DNA of 64,000 nt from JANQPX01 sp039197065 (GTDB lineage Bacteria > Pseudomonadota > Alphaproteobacteria > Geminicoccales > Geminicoccaceae): positions 20,850 through 84,849 of the forward strand of contig JBCCUL010000039.1 in NCBI GenBank assembly GCA_039197065.1, read 5' to 3'. Of the stretch, positions 8,733 to 17,724 are shown one piece after another. Each line of letters starts with the position of its first letter. The first letter of the stretch is position 1. Both the position numbers and the translations under genes were made by a program. The notes under the pieces were generated by a model. It was not told where the DNA came from and did not search any database. It saw nothing but the letters and a program-made list of their open reading frames with translations.

Positions 8733-8844
8733 TTGGCATCGATATCGCGCAGAACGCGTTTTGAGAGAAACCATGGCGCTGAACCAAACTCAATGGATCA
8801 ACGATCATCCAGGAGCACGTTCTTGCCGAGCTTAGCTGTGCTCC

Positions 8845-9543
8845 TTACGACGTCACCTCGCGGCGATATGGGGGTATCGTGGGGAGAACGCGGCTGCTGA
8901 CCGAGCGCAGATGCTCATGCATGCGACGCGCAGCGCCCTCGTCGTCCCGGGCCTCGATCGCCTGAAGGATCGCGTCATGCTCGCCGAAGCTGTGGTGGTC
9001 GGGCTTCGGTCCCTTGGTCGTTCGCGCCTGTTCCCAGACGACCGAGCGGCGCACGATGTTGAATGTGTCGAACAGATAGAGCAGCACCTTGTTGTGGGTC
9101 GCTTTGGCGATGGCGTCGTGGAAATGATTGTCCCAGGCCTCGTAGCTTCGCCACTCCTCGGCGGCCCGGCAGCGCCGATTGCAGTCGCGGATTTTCGCGA
9201 AGTCCTGAGCTGTTCCATCACGTGCGGCCAGCCTCGCCAGCTCCGGCTCGATTGCGAGTCGCGCGTCCATCATCATCGCGGGATTGGCGACCTGTCGAAG
9301 AAAATCGACGTCGCCGAGATTGTGCACGGGCCGAGCACCGACAAACGTGCCGCGGCCGACATGCCGCCAGATCAGCCCATCATCCTCCATCCTGGCGAGG
9401 GCTTTGCGCAAGTCGCTTCGGGACACGCCGAGCAAGGAACAGAAGGTCCGCTCCGACGGCAGCTTCTGATAATGCCCTAGCCCGTTCTCGTCGATGAAGT
9501 GTTTGATCTGATCGACGACGCGTTCATTGACATTCCTCTCCAT
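8845..9543 (-). CDS. FadR/GntR-family regulator with FCD domain
   Basis: About 232 aa from ATG 9543 (an upstream in-frame ATG at 9591 would add 16 residues). The winged helix lies at residues 5-75 (LPSERTFCSLLGVSRSDLRK, then GRGTFV). The FCD effector domain follows, with its metal-binding pattern: Asp and His in a WDNHFHDAIAKATHN stretch and a later GEHDAILQAIEARD. FCD regulators usually respond to small organic acids. The gene is divergent from the FAH/ABC operon starting at 9790 and is the likely regulator of that operon. Confidence 0.88.
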   Translation of the reverse strand: MERNVNERVVDQIKHFIDENGLGHYQKLPSERTFCSLLGVSRSDLRKALARMEDDGLIWRHVGRGTFVGARPVHNLGDVDFLRQVANPAMMMDARLAIEPELARLAARDGTAQDFAKIRDCNRRCRAAEEWRSYEAWDNHFHDAIAKATHNKVLLYLFDTFNIVRRSVVWEQARTTKGPKPDHHSFGEHDAILQAIEARDDEGAARRMHEHLRSVSSRVLPTIPPYRREVTS

Positions 9544-9789
9544 CGCAGACCCTGTTCCCATCGATGAAGAAACATAAGACAGACCATCCATTTATTAAGA
9601 TCTGACAGGATGTTATCTGCTATTTAAGACTAGCGTATCCAGCATCGAAAATCAATTTCGACATTGGTTTCACCCAACGCCGAGCTTTCGGCGCATGATG
9701 GCTGAAGACGAAAGCCGGCCGAAGAATAAGACCGCCTCGAAGGCGGCGAACAATCAGACCGGCCCGGTGTCGGAGCTTAGGGAGGCTTC

Positions 9790-10743
9790 ATGCGACTTGC
9801 GACGATCGAAGGGAAAGAGCGCCCAGAGGCGGCGGTGATCCTGGAGGATGGATCGGCCCTGCCGCTTTCGCGCGCGGCCGAGGCGTTGAGCGGTCAGCTG
9901 CAGCCGGGGCTGAAAGCGGCCCTTGCGAGCGGCGATCTGCAGACGCTGATCGAGGCAGCACCATCGCCACGCGATCTCGCAACGACGATCGACGCGGCTC
10001 TGGACGATGGACGGCTTGCCGATGCCATCGAACCGGCCGCGTCGATCAAACTCCTGGCTCCCCTGCCCCACCCCCGAAAGAACGTCTTTTGCGTCGGCCG
10101 CAACTATCTCGAGCATATCGCCGAGGGGGAGCGCGCGCAGAACAAGACCATCGGCGTCACCGAGCATCCCGTCTTTTTCACCAAGCCGCGAACGGCGGTC
10201 GTCGGTCCGGGTGCTTCTGTACCGATTTTCCCTCACGTGTCGGAAAACATCGACTACGAGGTCGAGCTCGCCGTGGTGATCGGCAAGCCCGGCCGGGACA
10301 TTGCGCCGTCCGAGGCGATGGAGCACGTCTTCGGCTACACGATCCTGAACGACGTCACCGCCCGGGACGTGCAACGCCGACATGGCGGGCAATATTTCAA
10401 GGGCAAATCGCTGGACGGTTCCTGTCCGCTCGGGCCGATCATCGTCACGGCTGACGAGCTTGCCGATCCCACCCGCCTCGGCATTCGTCTCAGCGTCAAT
10501 GGCGAGATGCGCCAGGACGGCATCACCGCCGATATGATTTTCGACATCCCCGCCCTGATCGCTTCGCTGTCCGAAGGTCTCACTCTGGAGCCCGGCGACA
10601 TCATCGCTACGGGCACGCCGTCCGGCGTCGGCTACGCGATGGACCCGCCGGTATTTCTGAAGGACGGCGATGTGGTGATCTGCGAGATCGACGGGATCGG
10701 CAGGTTGGAGAACCCGGTGCAGGCCGTAACGTCGGGAGCGTAG
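9790..10743 (+). CDS. Fumarylacetoacetate hydrolase (FAH) family protein, first copy
   Basis: 317 aa. The C-terminal two thirds hold the FAH fold: CVGRNYLEH, the metal site DYEVELAVVIGK, NDVTARD, and the closing ATGTPSGVG loop (about residue 275). FAH-family enzymes hydrolyse or decarboxylate 2,4-dioxo acids at a magnesium or calcium site. The N-terminal 90 residues form the small extra domain found in many family members. It is the first gene of a six-gene operon and is divergent from the FCD regulator. A second FAH gene closes the same operon. The substrate is unknown; a ring-cleavage product or acylpyruvate is plausible. Confidence 0.88.
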   Translation: MRLATIEGKERPEAAVILEDGSALPLSRAAEALSGQLQPGLKAALASGDLQTLIEAAPSPRDLATTIDAALDDGRLADAIEPAASIKLLAPLPHPRKNVFCVGRNYLEHIAEGERAQNKTIGVTEHPVFFTKPRTAVVGPGASVPIFPHVSENIDYEVELAVVIGKPGRDIAPSEAMEHVFGYTILNDVTARDVQRRHGGQYFKGKSLDGSCPLGPIIVTADELADPTRLGIRLSVNGEMRQDGITADMIFDIPALIASLSEGLTLEPGDIIATGTPSGVGYAMDPPVFLKDGDVVICEIDGIGRLENPVQAVTSGA

Positions 10744-10817
10744 CTTCTAGCCCAGATCGAACAGGCATCAGCACCCTGTCCGTGACAATCAACGAGCTGA
10801 CAACAGGGAGACATGAC

Positions 10818-11870
10818 ATGATTATTGACAAGCATCCCACCAACCGGCGTTCCGCCATGGCGATCGGCGCAATCGCTGCGCTGGCCGCCATCGTCGCACT
10901 GCCCGCGACAGGCCCGGCGTCCGCCCAGGATCTCGAACAGATCACCTTTGCCCAGCCGAGCCCATCGGCGATCAACTCCTATCCCGTGTTCGTGGCGATC
11001 GGCGAGGGTTATTTCGCCGACGAAGGATTGGAGGTCACGGTCGAGGCGGTCAACGGCTCTGCCGCGGTGCTGCAGGCCATGTCCGCAGGCCAGGCCCACT
11101 TCGGACGTCCGGGGCCAGCACCGGTTCTCGGCGCGCGCTCCCGCGGCGTGGATGCGGTCTTCATCTACAATGTCGCCGCGCGTACCAATTTCGGCATCGT
11201 GGTCGCCGAGGACAGCGAGTATCAGGCCATCGAGGATCTGAAGGGTACGGTGGTCGGCACCGGCACGGCGGATGGCGCCGAGGTCGGTTTCGCAAGGAAC
11301 GTCCTGACCGGCTCCGGCATGTCCGAGGGGACGGACTACGAGTTCCTGACCGTCGGTGACGGCGGCCCGGCGACCGCTGCCTTCACCCGAGGCGACATCT
11401 CAGCCTATTCGGCCTCCGTCGCCGATGCCGCGATCCTGACCCAGCGCGGTCTTCCCGTGCGCGACATCACGCCGGACGAGTTCCAGAAATTCTTCGGCAA
11501 TGGCCTCGCCACCATGGGCGACACGATCAAGGACAATCCGGAGCTGGTGGAAAAATTCATTCGCGCCTTCATGCGCGGCCACGCCTTTGCCCTTGATGAC
11601 GCCAACCGGGAAACCGTGCTCGCTCACCTCGCGGCAGGCAATCCGCAGGAAGGCGAGGACGCCGCCTTCCAGTCCGCTCTGTTCGATGCGGTGCGCGCCA
11701 AGACCATTCCGGTCGACATGTCGAACGGCCTTGGCTACCTGCCGCACGAGATCTGGGAGGAGTGGCAGACCAGCATGGTCGAAGGCGGCGACCTCGAAGC
11801 TCCGCTTGACGATCTGAGCGCGGCCTACACCAACGACTTCTCGGCCGCCGCGCATGAAAGCCTGAACTAG
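10818..11870 (+). CDS. ABC transporter substrate-binding protein, NMT1/SsuA/TauA type
   Basis: About 350 aa from ATG 10818, which has AGGGAG 7 bases upstream; the frame opens earlier at GTG 10782. A signal peptide is clear: basic TNRRS, a hydrophobic AIAALAAIVALPATG, and a cut after ASA. The mature protein has the two-lobed NMT1/SsuA fold, with the motif YPVFVAIGEGYFADEGLEV. It would capture a small organic solute in the periplasm for the ATPase and permease encoded next. The flanking oxidoreductase and FAH hydrolases suggest that the solute is a carbon source degraded by this operon. Confidence 0.88.
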   Translation: MIIDKHPTNRRSAMAIGAIAALAAIVALPATGPASAQDLEQITFAQPSPSAINSYPVFVAIGEGYFADEGLEVTVEAVNGSAAVLQAMSAGQAHFGRPGPAPVLGARSRGVDAVFIYNVAARTNFGIVVAEDSEYQAIEDLKGTVVGTGTADGAEVGFARNVLTGSGMSEGTDYEFLTVGDGGPATAAFTRGDISAYSASVADAAILTQRGLPVRDITPDEFQKFFGNGLATMGDTIKDNPELVEKFIRAFMRGHAFALDDANRETVLAHLAAGNPQEGEDAAFQSALFDAVRAKTIPVDMSNGLGYLPHEIWEEWQTSMVEGGDLEAPLDDLSAAYTNDFSAAAHESLN

Positions 11871-12694
11871 TGGAACCCGCCGCAGTCGCCGGGACGCCCG
11901 GATCGTGGACGTCAGAAGCTGGGACGGCCGAAACCGTCTATGCCTTGTCGGGTGTTGGCAAGACTTACGCCAGCAACGCCGTCGAGGCGCTTCGGGACAT
12001 CACGCTTCGCCTCGACAAAGGCAGTTTTTCCTCGGTGATCGGGTCGAGCGGCTGCGGCAAGTCCACGTTACTGAAGATCATGGCGGGTTTGATCCCGCCC
12101 TCGAACGGGTCCGTCATGCTGTCCGGCCGGCCGGTCACCGGCACGCGCCGGGACATCGGCATGATGTTCCAGCAGGCGACACTTTTCCCCTGGCGGACGA
12201 CCATCGAAAACGTGGTCCTGCCGATCGAGATCAGGGACGGGCGCCAGGCGGCGCGGGCCGCACATGACAAAGCGCGCGCCTTGCTGGAGCTGGTCGGCCT
12301 CAAGGGCTTCGAAGGCGTCTATCCGAACGAGCTTTCCGGCGGCATGGCGCAGCGCGCCGCGATCTGCCGGATGCTGGTGACGGACCCCGCCGTCCTCCTG
12401 CTGGACGAACCCTTCAGCGCCCTGGATGAGCTGTCCCGCGATTTCATGAACATGGAGCTGCAGCGCATCTGCAGGGAGAAAGAGGCCACGGCCTTCCTGG
12501 TCACCCATTCCATCCCTGAAGCTGTGATCCTATCCGATGTCGTCTATGTGCTTGCCCCCAGACCCGGCCGCATTGCCGAGGAGGTCGTGATCGATCTGCC
12601 GAGGCCGCGAACGCTCGACATGATCACAACCCCCAAATTTGGCAGCCTGGTCGAACGCATCCGCAACCGTCTTGAAGTGGAGGGTCCGCTTTGA
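11870..12694 (+). CDS. ABC transporter ATPase, SsuB/TauB type
   Basis: 274 aa. Walker A GSSGCGKST (about residues 61-69), Q-loop in MMFQQATLFPWR, signature LSGGMAQR, Walker B VLLLDEPFSALDE and switch His in FLVTHS are all present. FPWRT after the Q-loop is typical of the nitrate/sulfonate/taurine class. The GTG start shares its first base with the stop of the binding-protein gene, and the end overlaps the permease start, so translation is coupled. Confidence 0.92.
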   Translation: MEPAAVAGTPGSWTSEAGTAETVYALSGVGKTYASNAVEALRDITLRLDKGSFSSVIGSSGCGKSTLLKIMAGLIPPSNGSVMLSGRPVTGTRRDIGMMFQQATLFPWRTTIENVVLPIEIRDGRQAARAAHDKARALLELVGLKGFEGVYPNELSGGMAQRAAICRMLVTDPAVLLLDEPFSALDELSRDFMNMELQRICREKEATAFLVTHSIPEAVILSDVVYVLAPRPGRIAEEVVIDLPRPRTLDMITTPKFGSLVERIRNRLEVEGPL

Positions 12695-13605
12695 GTGATC
12701 TGGACACACATGCCCCTCCTCTTCCTGGCGACAACAGATCGGCTAAGGCCGGCGCAGCCGTGAACGAGGCCGACGTTTCGACTGCCGATACGGTATGGGT
12801 GGAAGAGGTCAGCTGGATCGACCGGGTGCCGCGCAGCGTTTCGATGCTGTTCGTGTTCGTCGTCTTCATCACCTTTTGGGAGCTGCTGACGCGCAGCGGC
12901 CTGGTCTCCGCCATCATCCTGCCCACACCTTGGGAAACGCTCGAGGACATGATCTTCGTGGGCGGCAATCTCCTGAGCGGCGGCTACATGCTGGAGGCGC
13001 TTTGGATCACGGTCCTCGAAGTGATCTACGGCTTTCTGCTCGCGATCCTGATCGGCTTTTCCCTCGGCGTTCTGGTGGGCGAGACCATCTTTGGCGAACG
13101 GGCGGTGATGCCCTATCTCGTGGCCATCGACACCATGCCCAAAGTGGCCTTCGCGCCGCTCTTCGTCGCCTGGCTCGGTTTCGGCATCTCGTCCAAGGTG
13201 GCGCTCGCCGCCTTTATCGCGACCTTTCCGATCGTGGTCGGTACCGCGGCCGGCCTGCACGCCGCGGACGAAAACGCGCGCATGCTGTTCAAGACCATGG
13301 GGGCGTCCCGCTGGCAGGCACTTTGGAAAATGAAGCTGCCGACAGGCCTGCCCCATATCTTCACCGGCCTCAAGATCGGCGCCGTCGGCGTCATGGCAGG
13401 GGCGATAACCGGTGAGTTCCTGGGCGGCGGCAAGGGCTTCGGCGAACTGATCCGGGTGGCGGCATCGCAGCTCAACACGCCGCGCGTGTTCTCGCTCATC
13501 CTCTATCTCAGCCTCGTCGGCCTCGCCCTCTTCGCCCTGGTAGTCTGGGCCGAGCGCCGACTGGTGTTCTGGCACAAGGCCAGCCTCACCCGAGCGGGGG
13601 GCTGA
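12691..13605 (+). CDS. ABC transporter permease, SsuC/TauC type
   Basis: 304 aa. A hydrophilic N-terminus of about 45 residues is followed by about six membrane helices and the EAA loop (MGASRWQALWKMKLPTGLP), which contacts the ATPase. The family is BPD_transp_1. The TTG start at 12691 overlaps the ATPase stop by 4 bases. Together with the two preceding genes it makes a complete importer. Confidence 0.9.
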   Translation: MSDLDTHAPPLPGDNRSAKAGAAVNEADVSTADTVWVEEVSWIDRVPRSVSMLFVFVVFITFWELLTRSGLVSAIILPTPWETLEDMIFVGGNLLSGGYMLEALWITVLEVIYGFLLAILIGFSLGVLVGETIFGERAVMPYLVAIDTMPKVAFAPLFVAWLGFGISSKVALAAFIATFPIVVGTAAGLHAADENARMLFKTMGASRWQALWKMKLPTGLPHIFTGLKIGAVGVMAGAITGEFLGGGKGFGELIRVAASQLNTPRVFSLILYLSLVGLALFALVVWAERRLVFWHKASLTRAGG

Positions 13606-13608
13606 TCG

Positions 13609-14655
13609 ATGGCGGAACCGATCCGATCCCGCGATCTTCAGGCCTTCGTCATGGGAGTTCTGACCTCACTCGATGTCCCCGAAGAGGACGCCCGCATCGT
13701 CGCTGCCAAGATGGTCGAGGCCGACATGCTCGGCTATGGCACCCACGGCGTCTTTCGGCTTCGTCAGTATGTCAATCGCCTCCGCCATGGCGGCTGCAAC
13801 TCGATGGCTGATGTTCGGGTCGTGACCGAATCCATGGCGACGGCGCTGATCGACGGCGACAATGGGCTCGGTCATCTGGCACTCACGGCCGCGACCGACC
13901 TCGCCATCTCGAAGGCTCGGCAGGCGGGGATCGGTTGGGTCGGCGTGCGCGGCGGCAACCATGCGGGACCGGCCGCCCTCTATGTGCGCCCGCAGACTGA
14001 AGCCGGCATGGCCGGGCTTTGCGCTGCAGTCGGCAGCGCCAACCATGTCGCGCCCTTCGGCGGCACGGATCTGCTGCTCGGCACCAACCCGATCGCCATC
14101 GCATTCCCGAGTGCCGACACCGATCCGTTCGTGCTTGATATGGCGACGACGGTGGCCGCGGTCGGCAAGATCAAGGTGCTGGCCCAACAGGGCGAACCGA
14201 TGCCCGAGGGCTGGATGGTCGGCCGGGATGGGCGTCCACTCACCGATCCCAACAAGCGAGGTGATGGCTTTCTGCTGCCGATCGGCGGGCCAAAGGGCTA
14301 TGGCCTGAGCCTCGCGATCGGTTTGCTCGCGGGCGTCATGAATGGGGCTGCTCTTGGAAGCGACGTGATCGATTTCACCAAGGATACGACGAGCAAGACC
14401 AACACCGGCCAGTTCGTCGCCGCGATCGACCTTTCCGCCTTTGGCGACCCTGATGTCATCGCCAGAAGCGCCGCGCAGGTCTTTTCGGAGCTTAGAGCCT
14501 CGGAACCACTGCCTGAACATGACCCCGTGCGCATTCCAGGCGAAGGCCGTGCCGCCGCCCACGCCAAGCGTCAAGCGGAAGGCCTGGACCTGCACGCCAA
14601 CCTTCGCCGCGAACTCGATGCGATCGCTTCAGAGCTTGGCGTCGACCAACTCTGA
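13609..14655 (+). CDS. Malate/L-lactate dehydrogenase-like oxidoreductase (LDH2/YlbC/DlgD family)
   Basis: 348 aa, normal for the family of NAD(P)-dependent 2-hydroxy-acid or imine reductases with the Rossmann-less LDH2 fold. Visible features are GYGTHGVFRL (residues 43-52), the His-containing VRGGNHAGPAALYV, LLLGTNPIAIAFP and the late GGPKGYGLSLAIGLLAGV. Members act on malate, sulfolactate, ureidoglycolate, diketogulonate or cyclic imino acids. It starts 3 bases after the permease gene. With two FAH hydrolases in the operon, a hydroxy-acid intermediate is plausible. Confidence 0.85.
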   Translation: MAEPIRSRDLQAFVMGVLTSLDVPEEDARIVAAKMVEADMLGYGTHGVFRLRQYVNRLRHGGCNSMADVRVVTESMATALIDGDNGLGHLALTAATDLAISKARQAGIGWVGVRGGNHAGPAALYVRPQTEAGMAGLCAAVGSANHVAPFGGTDLLLGTNPIAIAFPSADTDPFVLDMATTVAAVGKIKVLAQQGEPMPEGWMVGRDGRPLTDPNKRGDGFLLPIGGPKGYGLSLAIGLLAGVMNGAALGSDVIDFTKDTTSKTNTGQFVAAIDLSAFGDPDVIARSAAQVFSELRASEPLPEHDPVRIPGEGRAAAHAKRQAEGLDLHANLRRELDAIASELGVDQL

Positions 14656-14701
14656 TGGCACCTTCTCGTTCAATCAACCTTCCGACATGCTGGGAATCTT
14701 C

Positions 14702-15385
14702 ATGGACTATGTGATCGCCCCCCCTCCCATCGTCACCCTTCCAGTCAACGGTGAAGGCCGGGCCTTCCCGGTGAGGAGGGTTTATTGTGTGGGGCGGAAC
14801 TATGCGGCGCATGCGATCGAAATGGGGCATGATCCGGACAAGGAGCCGCCGTTTTTCTTCCAGAAGAACCCGGACAATCTGGTGCTGGACGGCCGCTTTC
14901 CCTATCCGGTCAAGAGCTCGGATGTGCATCACGAAATCGAGGTGGTGGTGGCGCTTGGCAAGGGTGGCGTGAACATCCCGGTCGAGACGGCGCTCGATCA
15001 CGTCTACGGCTACGGCCTTGCGCTCGATATGACCCGGCGGGATCTCCAAGGCGAGATGAAGAAGCTCGGCCGTCCCTGGGAGATCGGCAAGGCGTTCGAG
15101 CAGTCTTGCCCCTGCACGCCGCTGGTCAAGGCCGAGGAGATCGGACATCCGGACAGCGGCGCCATCTGGCTGGAGGTCAATGGCGAGCGCCGCCAGGAAG
15201 GCGATCTGAACCAGATGATCTGGAAGGTCCCGGAGATGATCGCCTATCTCTCTGACCTCTTCGCCCTGGCGCCCGGTGATCTGATCCTCTCCGGCACGCC
15301 GTCAGGAGTCGCCGCCGTGCAGCGGGGCGATAAGCTCGTCGGCCATGCCGATGGCATCGGCGATCTCGAGGTCACCGTGACCTAA
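14702..15385 (+). CDS. FAH-family hydrolase, second copy (fumarylpyruvate hydrolase-like)
   Basis: About 227 aa from ATG 14702, chosen because GGGAA lies before it and the conserved part begins soon after; the frame is open further upstream, where it overlaps the previous gene. It shows RVYCVGRNYAAHAIEMG, FFFQKNP, the metal site HHEIEVVVALGKGG, ALDMTRRDLQ and LILSGTPSGVAAV, the pattern of NagK-type fumarylpyruvate hydrolases. The family cleaves acylpyruvates to pyruvate plus an acid. It is the last gene of the operon and is much shorter than the first FAH copy. Confidence 0.87.
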   Translation: MDYVIAPPPIVTLPVNGEGRAFPVRRVYCVGRNYAAHAIEMGHDPDKEPPFFFQKNPDNLVLDGRFPYPVKSSDVHHEIEVVVALGKGGVNIPVETALDHVYGYGLALDMTRRDLQGEMKKLGRPWEIGKAFEQSCPCTPLVKAEEIGHPDSGAIWLEVNGERRQEGDLNQMIWKVPEMIAYLSDLFALAPGDLILSGTPSGVAAVQRGDKLVGHADGIGDLEVTVT

Positions 15386-15639
15386 GACGCTCTCGACTTG
15401 TCTCTAGATTGAGGCAGGCCACCTCATAAGGCTGGCTTATCGACACCTAAGCTACTGAATCGCAGAGCGGTAGATATGATACCGACCTGGAGGGACGACG
15501 TGAGCAATGGACCACGGCGTCGCAGTTGAAGACGCGGCGGCTTGAGTTCGAGTTCCTTCAGGCTTCGGGGCGGTTCGGGGCCGTGGCCTAGCTAATATTG
15601 TTCAACTGGCATAGGCGCTCATCAAAACCCCATCCAGCC
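15386..15639. other. Intergenic region between convergent operons, possible gene remnant
   Basis: About 250 bases. A plus-strand frame near 15507-15592 reads EQWTTASQLKTRRLEFEFLQ and ends in a stop. It resembles a protein tail but I cannot assign it. No clear U-tract terminator is seen for either operon. Confidence 0.25.
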
Positions 15640-16401
15640 TTACGACCTGCCGGTCGTGGTCGGCTCCTTAAAGAAAGACGCCAGATCGTCTCCGAGGCCC
15701 CTGGTCTCTTTTGGCGATGGCGGGCTGCTGGACCCTTTGGTCGGCTTTCGCCATCCCGTCTTCACGGCGACTTCGGCCAGCGCGATCGCGTTCGGCACGG
15801 GCGAGATGGCGGGCACCGAAAGGCGATCGGCGATCTGATCGGCGATGCCGGCGAAGGCGGCGCCGCCGAAAACCAGGACATCGGCGTGGTCCTCCTCGAC
15901 CGCCCTTTCCACCTGCTCGATCACCATCGCTTCGGCGTCGGCCTGACCTTCGGCGAGGTCCGTGCCGGAAAGGGGCAGACGCCTGATCGAAGCGATGTGC
16001 TGGCCCATGCCGAGTTCGGCGATGATCGCCTCGTTCGCGCCCCGATCCGGCGTGCCGATGCCGATGATGGCGATCCGTTGCCCGAAGATCTGCGCCGCGC
16101 GCAGGCCGGCCTCGGCGATCCCGACAACCGGCAAAGGCATCAGCTCCTTGGCCGGCGGTACGAGCGCATGGCAAAAGGCCCCGACGACGACCGCATCATA
16201 GCCTTGATGATGACGCGCCAGATTATCGAGAAGCGCGTAGCTGGCGATCGCCATCTCGCTACGCGTGGCGATATAGGGCACGCCGAAATCTGCGGTCAGA
16301 CCATCGATCTCGGTATCGGGCCTGCAGTGCCGTCTCGCCTCATCGACCATCAGAGAGGTCATGGTGTCGCTGGTGTTGGGATTGGCGAGCAGGATCTTCA
16401 T
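15640..16401 (-). CDS. Asp/Glu/hydantoin racemase family protein
   Basis: 253 aa. MKILLANPNTSDTMT at the N-terminus is typical of hydantoin and allantoin racemases (HyuE/HpxA), which use two cysteines to invert the ring carbon. The first, Cys77 (GAFCHAL), is present. The second motif, usually LGCAGMAG, reads FGGAAFAG, so the second cysteine is lost (Gly180). The protein may therefore not be a two-base racemase; one-cysteine relatives include decarboxylases and isomerases. The C-terminal 30 residues are Pro/Ser/Lys rich. It is the last of the fifteen minus-strand genes. Confidence 0.82.
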   Translation of the reverse strand: MKILLANPNTSDTMTSLMVDEARRHCRPDTEIDGLTADFGVPYIATRSEMAIASYALLDNLARHHQGYDAVVVGAFCHALVPPAKELMPLPVVGIAEAGLRAAQIFGQRIAIIGIGTPDRGANEAIIAELGMGQHIASIRRLPLSGTDLAEGQADAEAMVIEQVERAVEEDHADVLVFGGAAFAGIADQIADRLSVPAISPVPNAIALAEVAVKTGWRKPTKGSSSPPSPKETRGLGDDLASFFKEPTTTGRS

Positions 16402-16416
16402 GGCCGTCGTCCCCTC

Positions 16417-17724
16417 TCAACGCGCGAGCATGAGCTGGACGGGTGCGTGCACCAGCCAGGGGGCCGCCGTGATGATCACGAGGCCGAGCAGCATCAGGAA
16501 GAAGAACGGCATGGCGGCGCGGGTGACCTGCAGGATGTCGCGACCGCTCATGCTCTGGAGCACGAAAAGATTGAAGCCGACCGGCGGCGTGATCTGGGCC
16601 ATTTCGACCACGATGACGGTGAAGATGCCGAACCAGAGAAGGTCGATCCCGGCCTTGTCGACCATCGGCAGAACCACGCTCGCGGTCAGCACCATCATCG
16701 AAACACCGTCGAGAAAGCAGCCGAGGATGATGTAGACGACGGTGAGCACGGCGAGGAGTTCGTAGGGGCTGAGATTCCAGGCCTCGACATAGCCCGCGAT
16801 GACGCGCGGCACGCCCGTGAAGCCCATGGCGATCGAGAGAAAGGCGGCGCCCGCCAGGATGAAGGTGATCATGCAGGAAGTCTTGAGCGCCGCCATCAGG
16901 CTCTCCTGAAAACTCGCAAAGGTGAGAGAGCCGCCGACCGCGGCCAGGATCAGCGCGCCGATCACCCCCATGGTCGCGGCCTCGGTCGGCGTCGCATAGC
17001 CGCCGTAGATCGAGCCGATGACGAAGGCGATCAGCAACAGGACTGGAATGAGGAGCCGCGCCCGGTCGAGCTTTTCCGATAGCGTGAAGCGGACGGTTTC
17101 GACAGGCGCGAGCGCCGGATTGAGCTTGGTACGGATGGCGACATAGGCCATGAACAGGCCGATCAGCATGAGGCCTGGAAGGAGACCCGCGATGAAGAGG
17201 CGGCTGATCGACTGCTGCGCGATCACGCCGTAGACGATCAGCATGATCGACGGTGGAATGAGGAGGCCGAGCGTGCCGGAACCGGCGAGCGTGCCGATGG
17301 AAAGCTGCTCGTTATAGCCGCGCTTTTGCAGCTCCGGGATGCTCATCCGGCCGACGGTCGCGCAGGTGACGGCGCTCGATCCCGCCACCGCGGCCATCAC
17401 ACCGCAGCCGACGATGTTGACATGGAACAGACCGCCCGGCAGGCGCTGCAGCCAGGGGACGAGGCCGTGGAACATGTCGGAGCTGAGCCGCGTGCGGAAC
17501 AGGATCTCGCCCATCCAGATGAAGAGCGGCAAGGCGGTGAGCACCCAATTCCAGGACGCATCCCAGACTGTGCTGGCGAGCAGCGAGCCGGTCGGTGCCG
17601 CGGAGAAGAAGAAGAGCGCGATGAAGCCGACGGCCGTGAGGCTGACCGCAACCCAGACGCCGAGCGCCAGGAGAAGGATCATCGCGCCGAAGACGACGAG
17701 GCTGACGAGCGCCGGATCGGTCAT
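16417..17724 (-). CDS. TRAP transporter large permease (DctM), first system
   Basis: 435 aa, about twelve to thirteen hydrophobic segments. TRAP-L signatures include VAGSSAVTCATVGRMSIPEL and LLIPPSIMLIVYG near residue 150, and ATPTEAATMGVIGALIL. It forms the sodium- or proton-driven channel of a tripartite ATP-independent importer. Its start overlaps the small permease stop by ATGA, and the binding protein lies upstream. Confidence 0.93.
   Translation of the reverse strand: MTDPALVSLVVFGAMILLLALGVWVAVSLTAVGFIALFFFSAAPTGSLLASTVWDASWNWVLTALPLFIWMGEILFRTRLSSDMFHGLVPWLQRLPGGLFHVNIVGCGVMAAVAGSSAVTCATVGRMSIPELQKRGYNEQLSIGTLAGSGTLGLLIPPSIMLIVYGVIAQQSISRLFIAGLLPGLMLIGLFMAYVAIRTKLNPALAPVETVRFTLSEKLDRARLLIPVLLLIAFVIGSIYGGYATPTEAATMGVIGALILAAVGGSLTFASFQESLMAALKTSCMITFILAGAAFLSIAMGFTGVPRVIAGYVEAWNLSPYELLAVLTVVYIILGCFLDGVSMMVLTASVVLPMVDKAGIDLLWFGIFTVIVVEMAQITPPVGFNLFVLQSMSGRDILQVTRAAMPFFFLMLLGLVIITAAPWLVHAPVQLMLAR

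Noticed and set aside
12544..13575. 343-codon minus-strand open frame
   Set aside because: Antisense to the ABC ATPase and permease genes; composition typical of a shadow frame.
15598..17082. 494-codon plus-strand open frame
   Set aside because: It lies antisense to the racemase and dctM genes, is rich in Asp, Arg, His and Gly as expected from high-GC antisense frames, and has no family signature.
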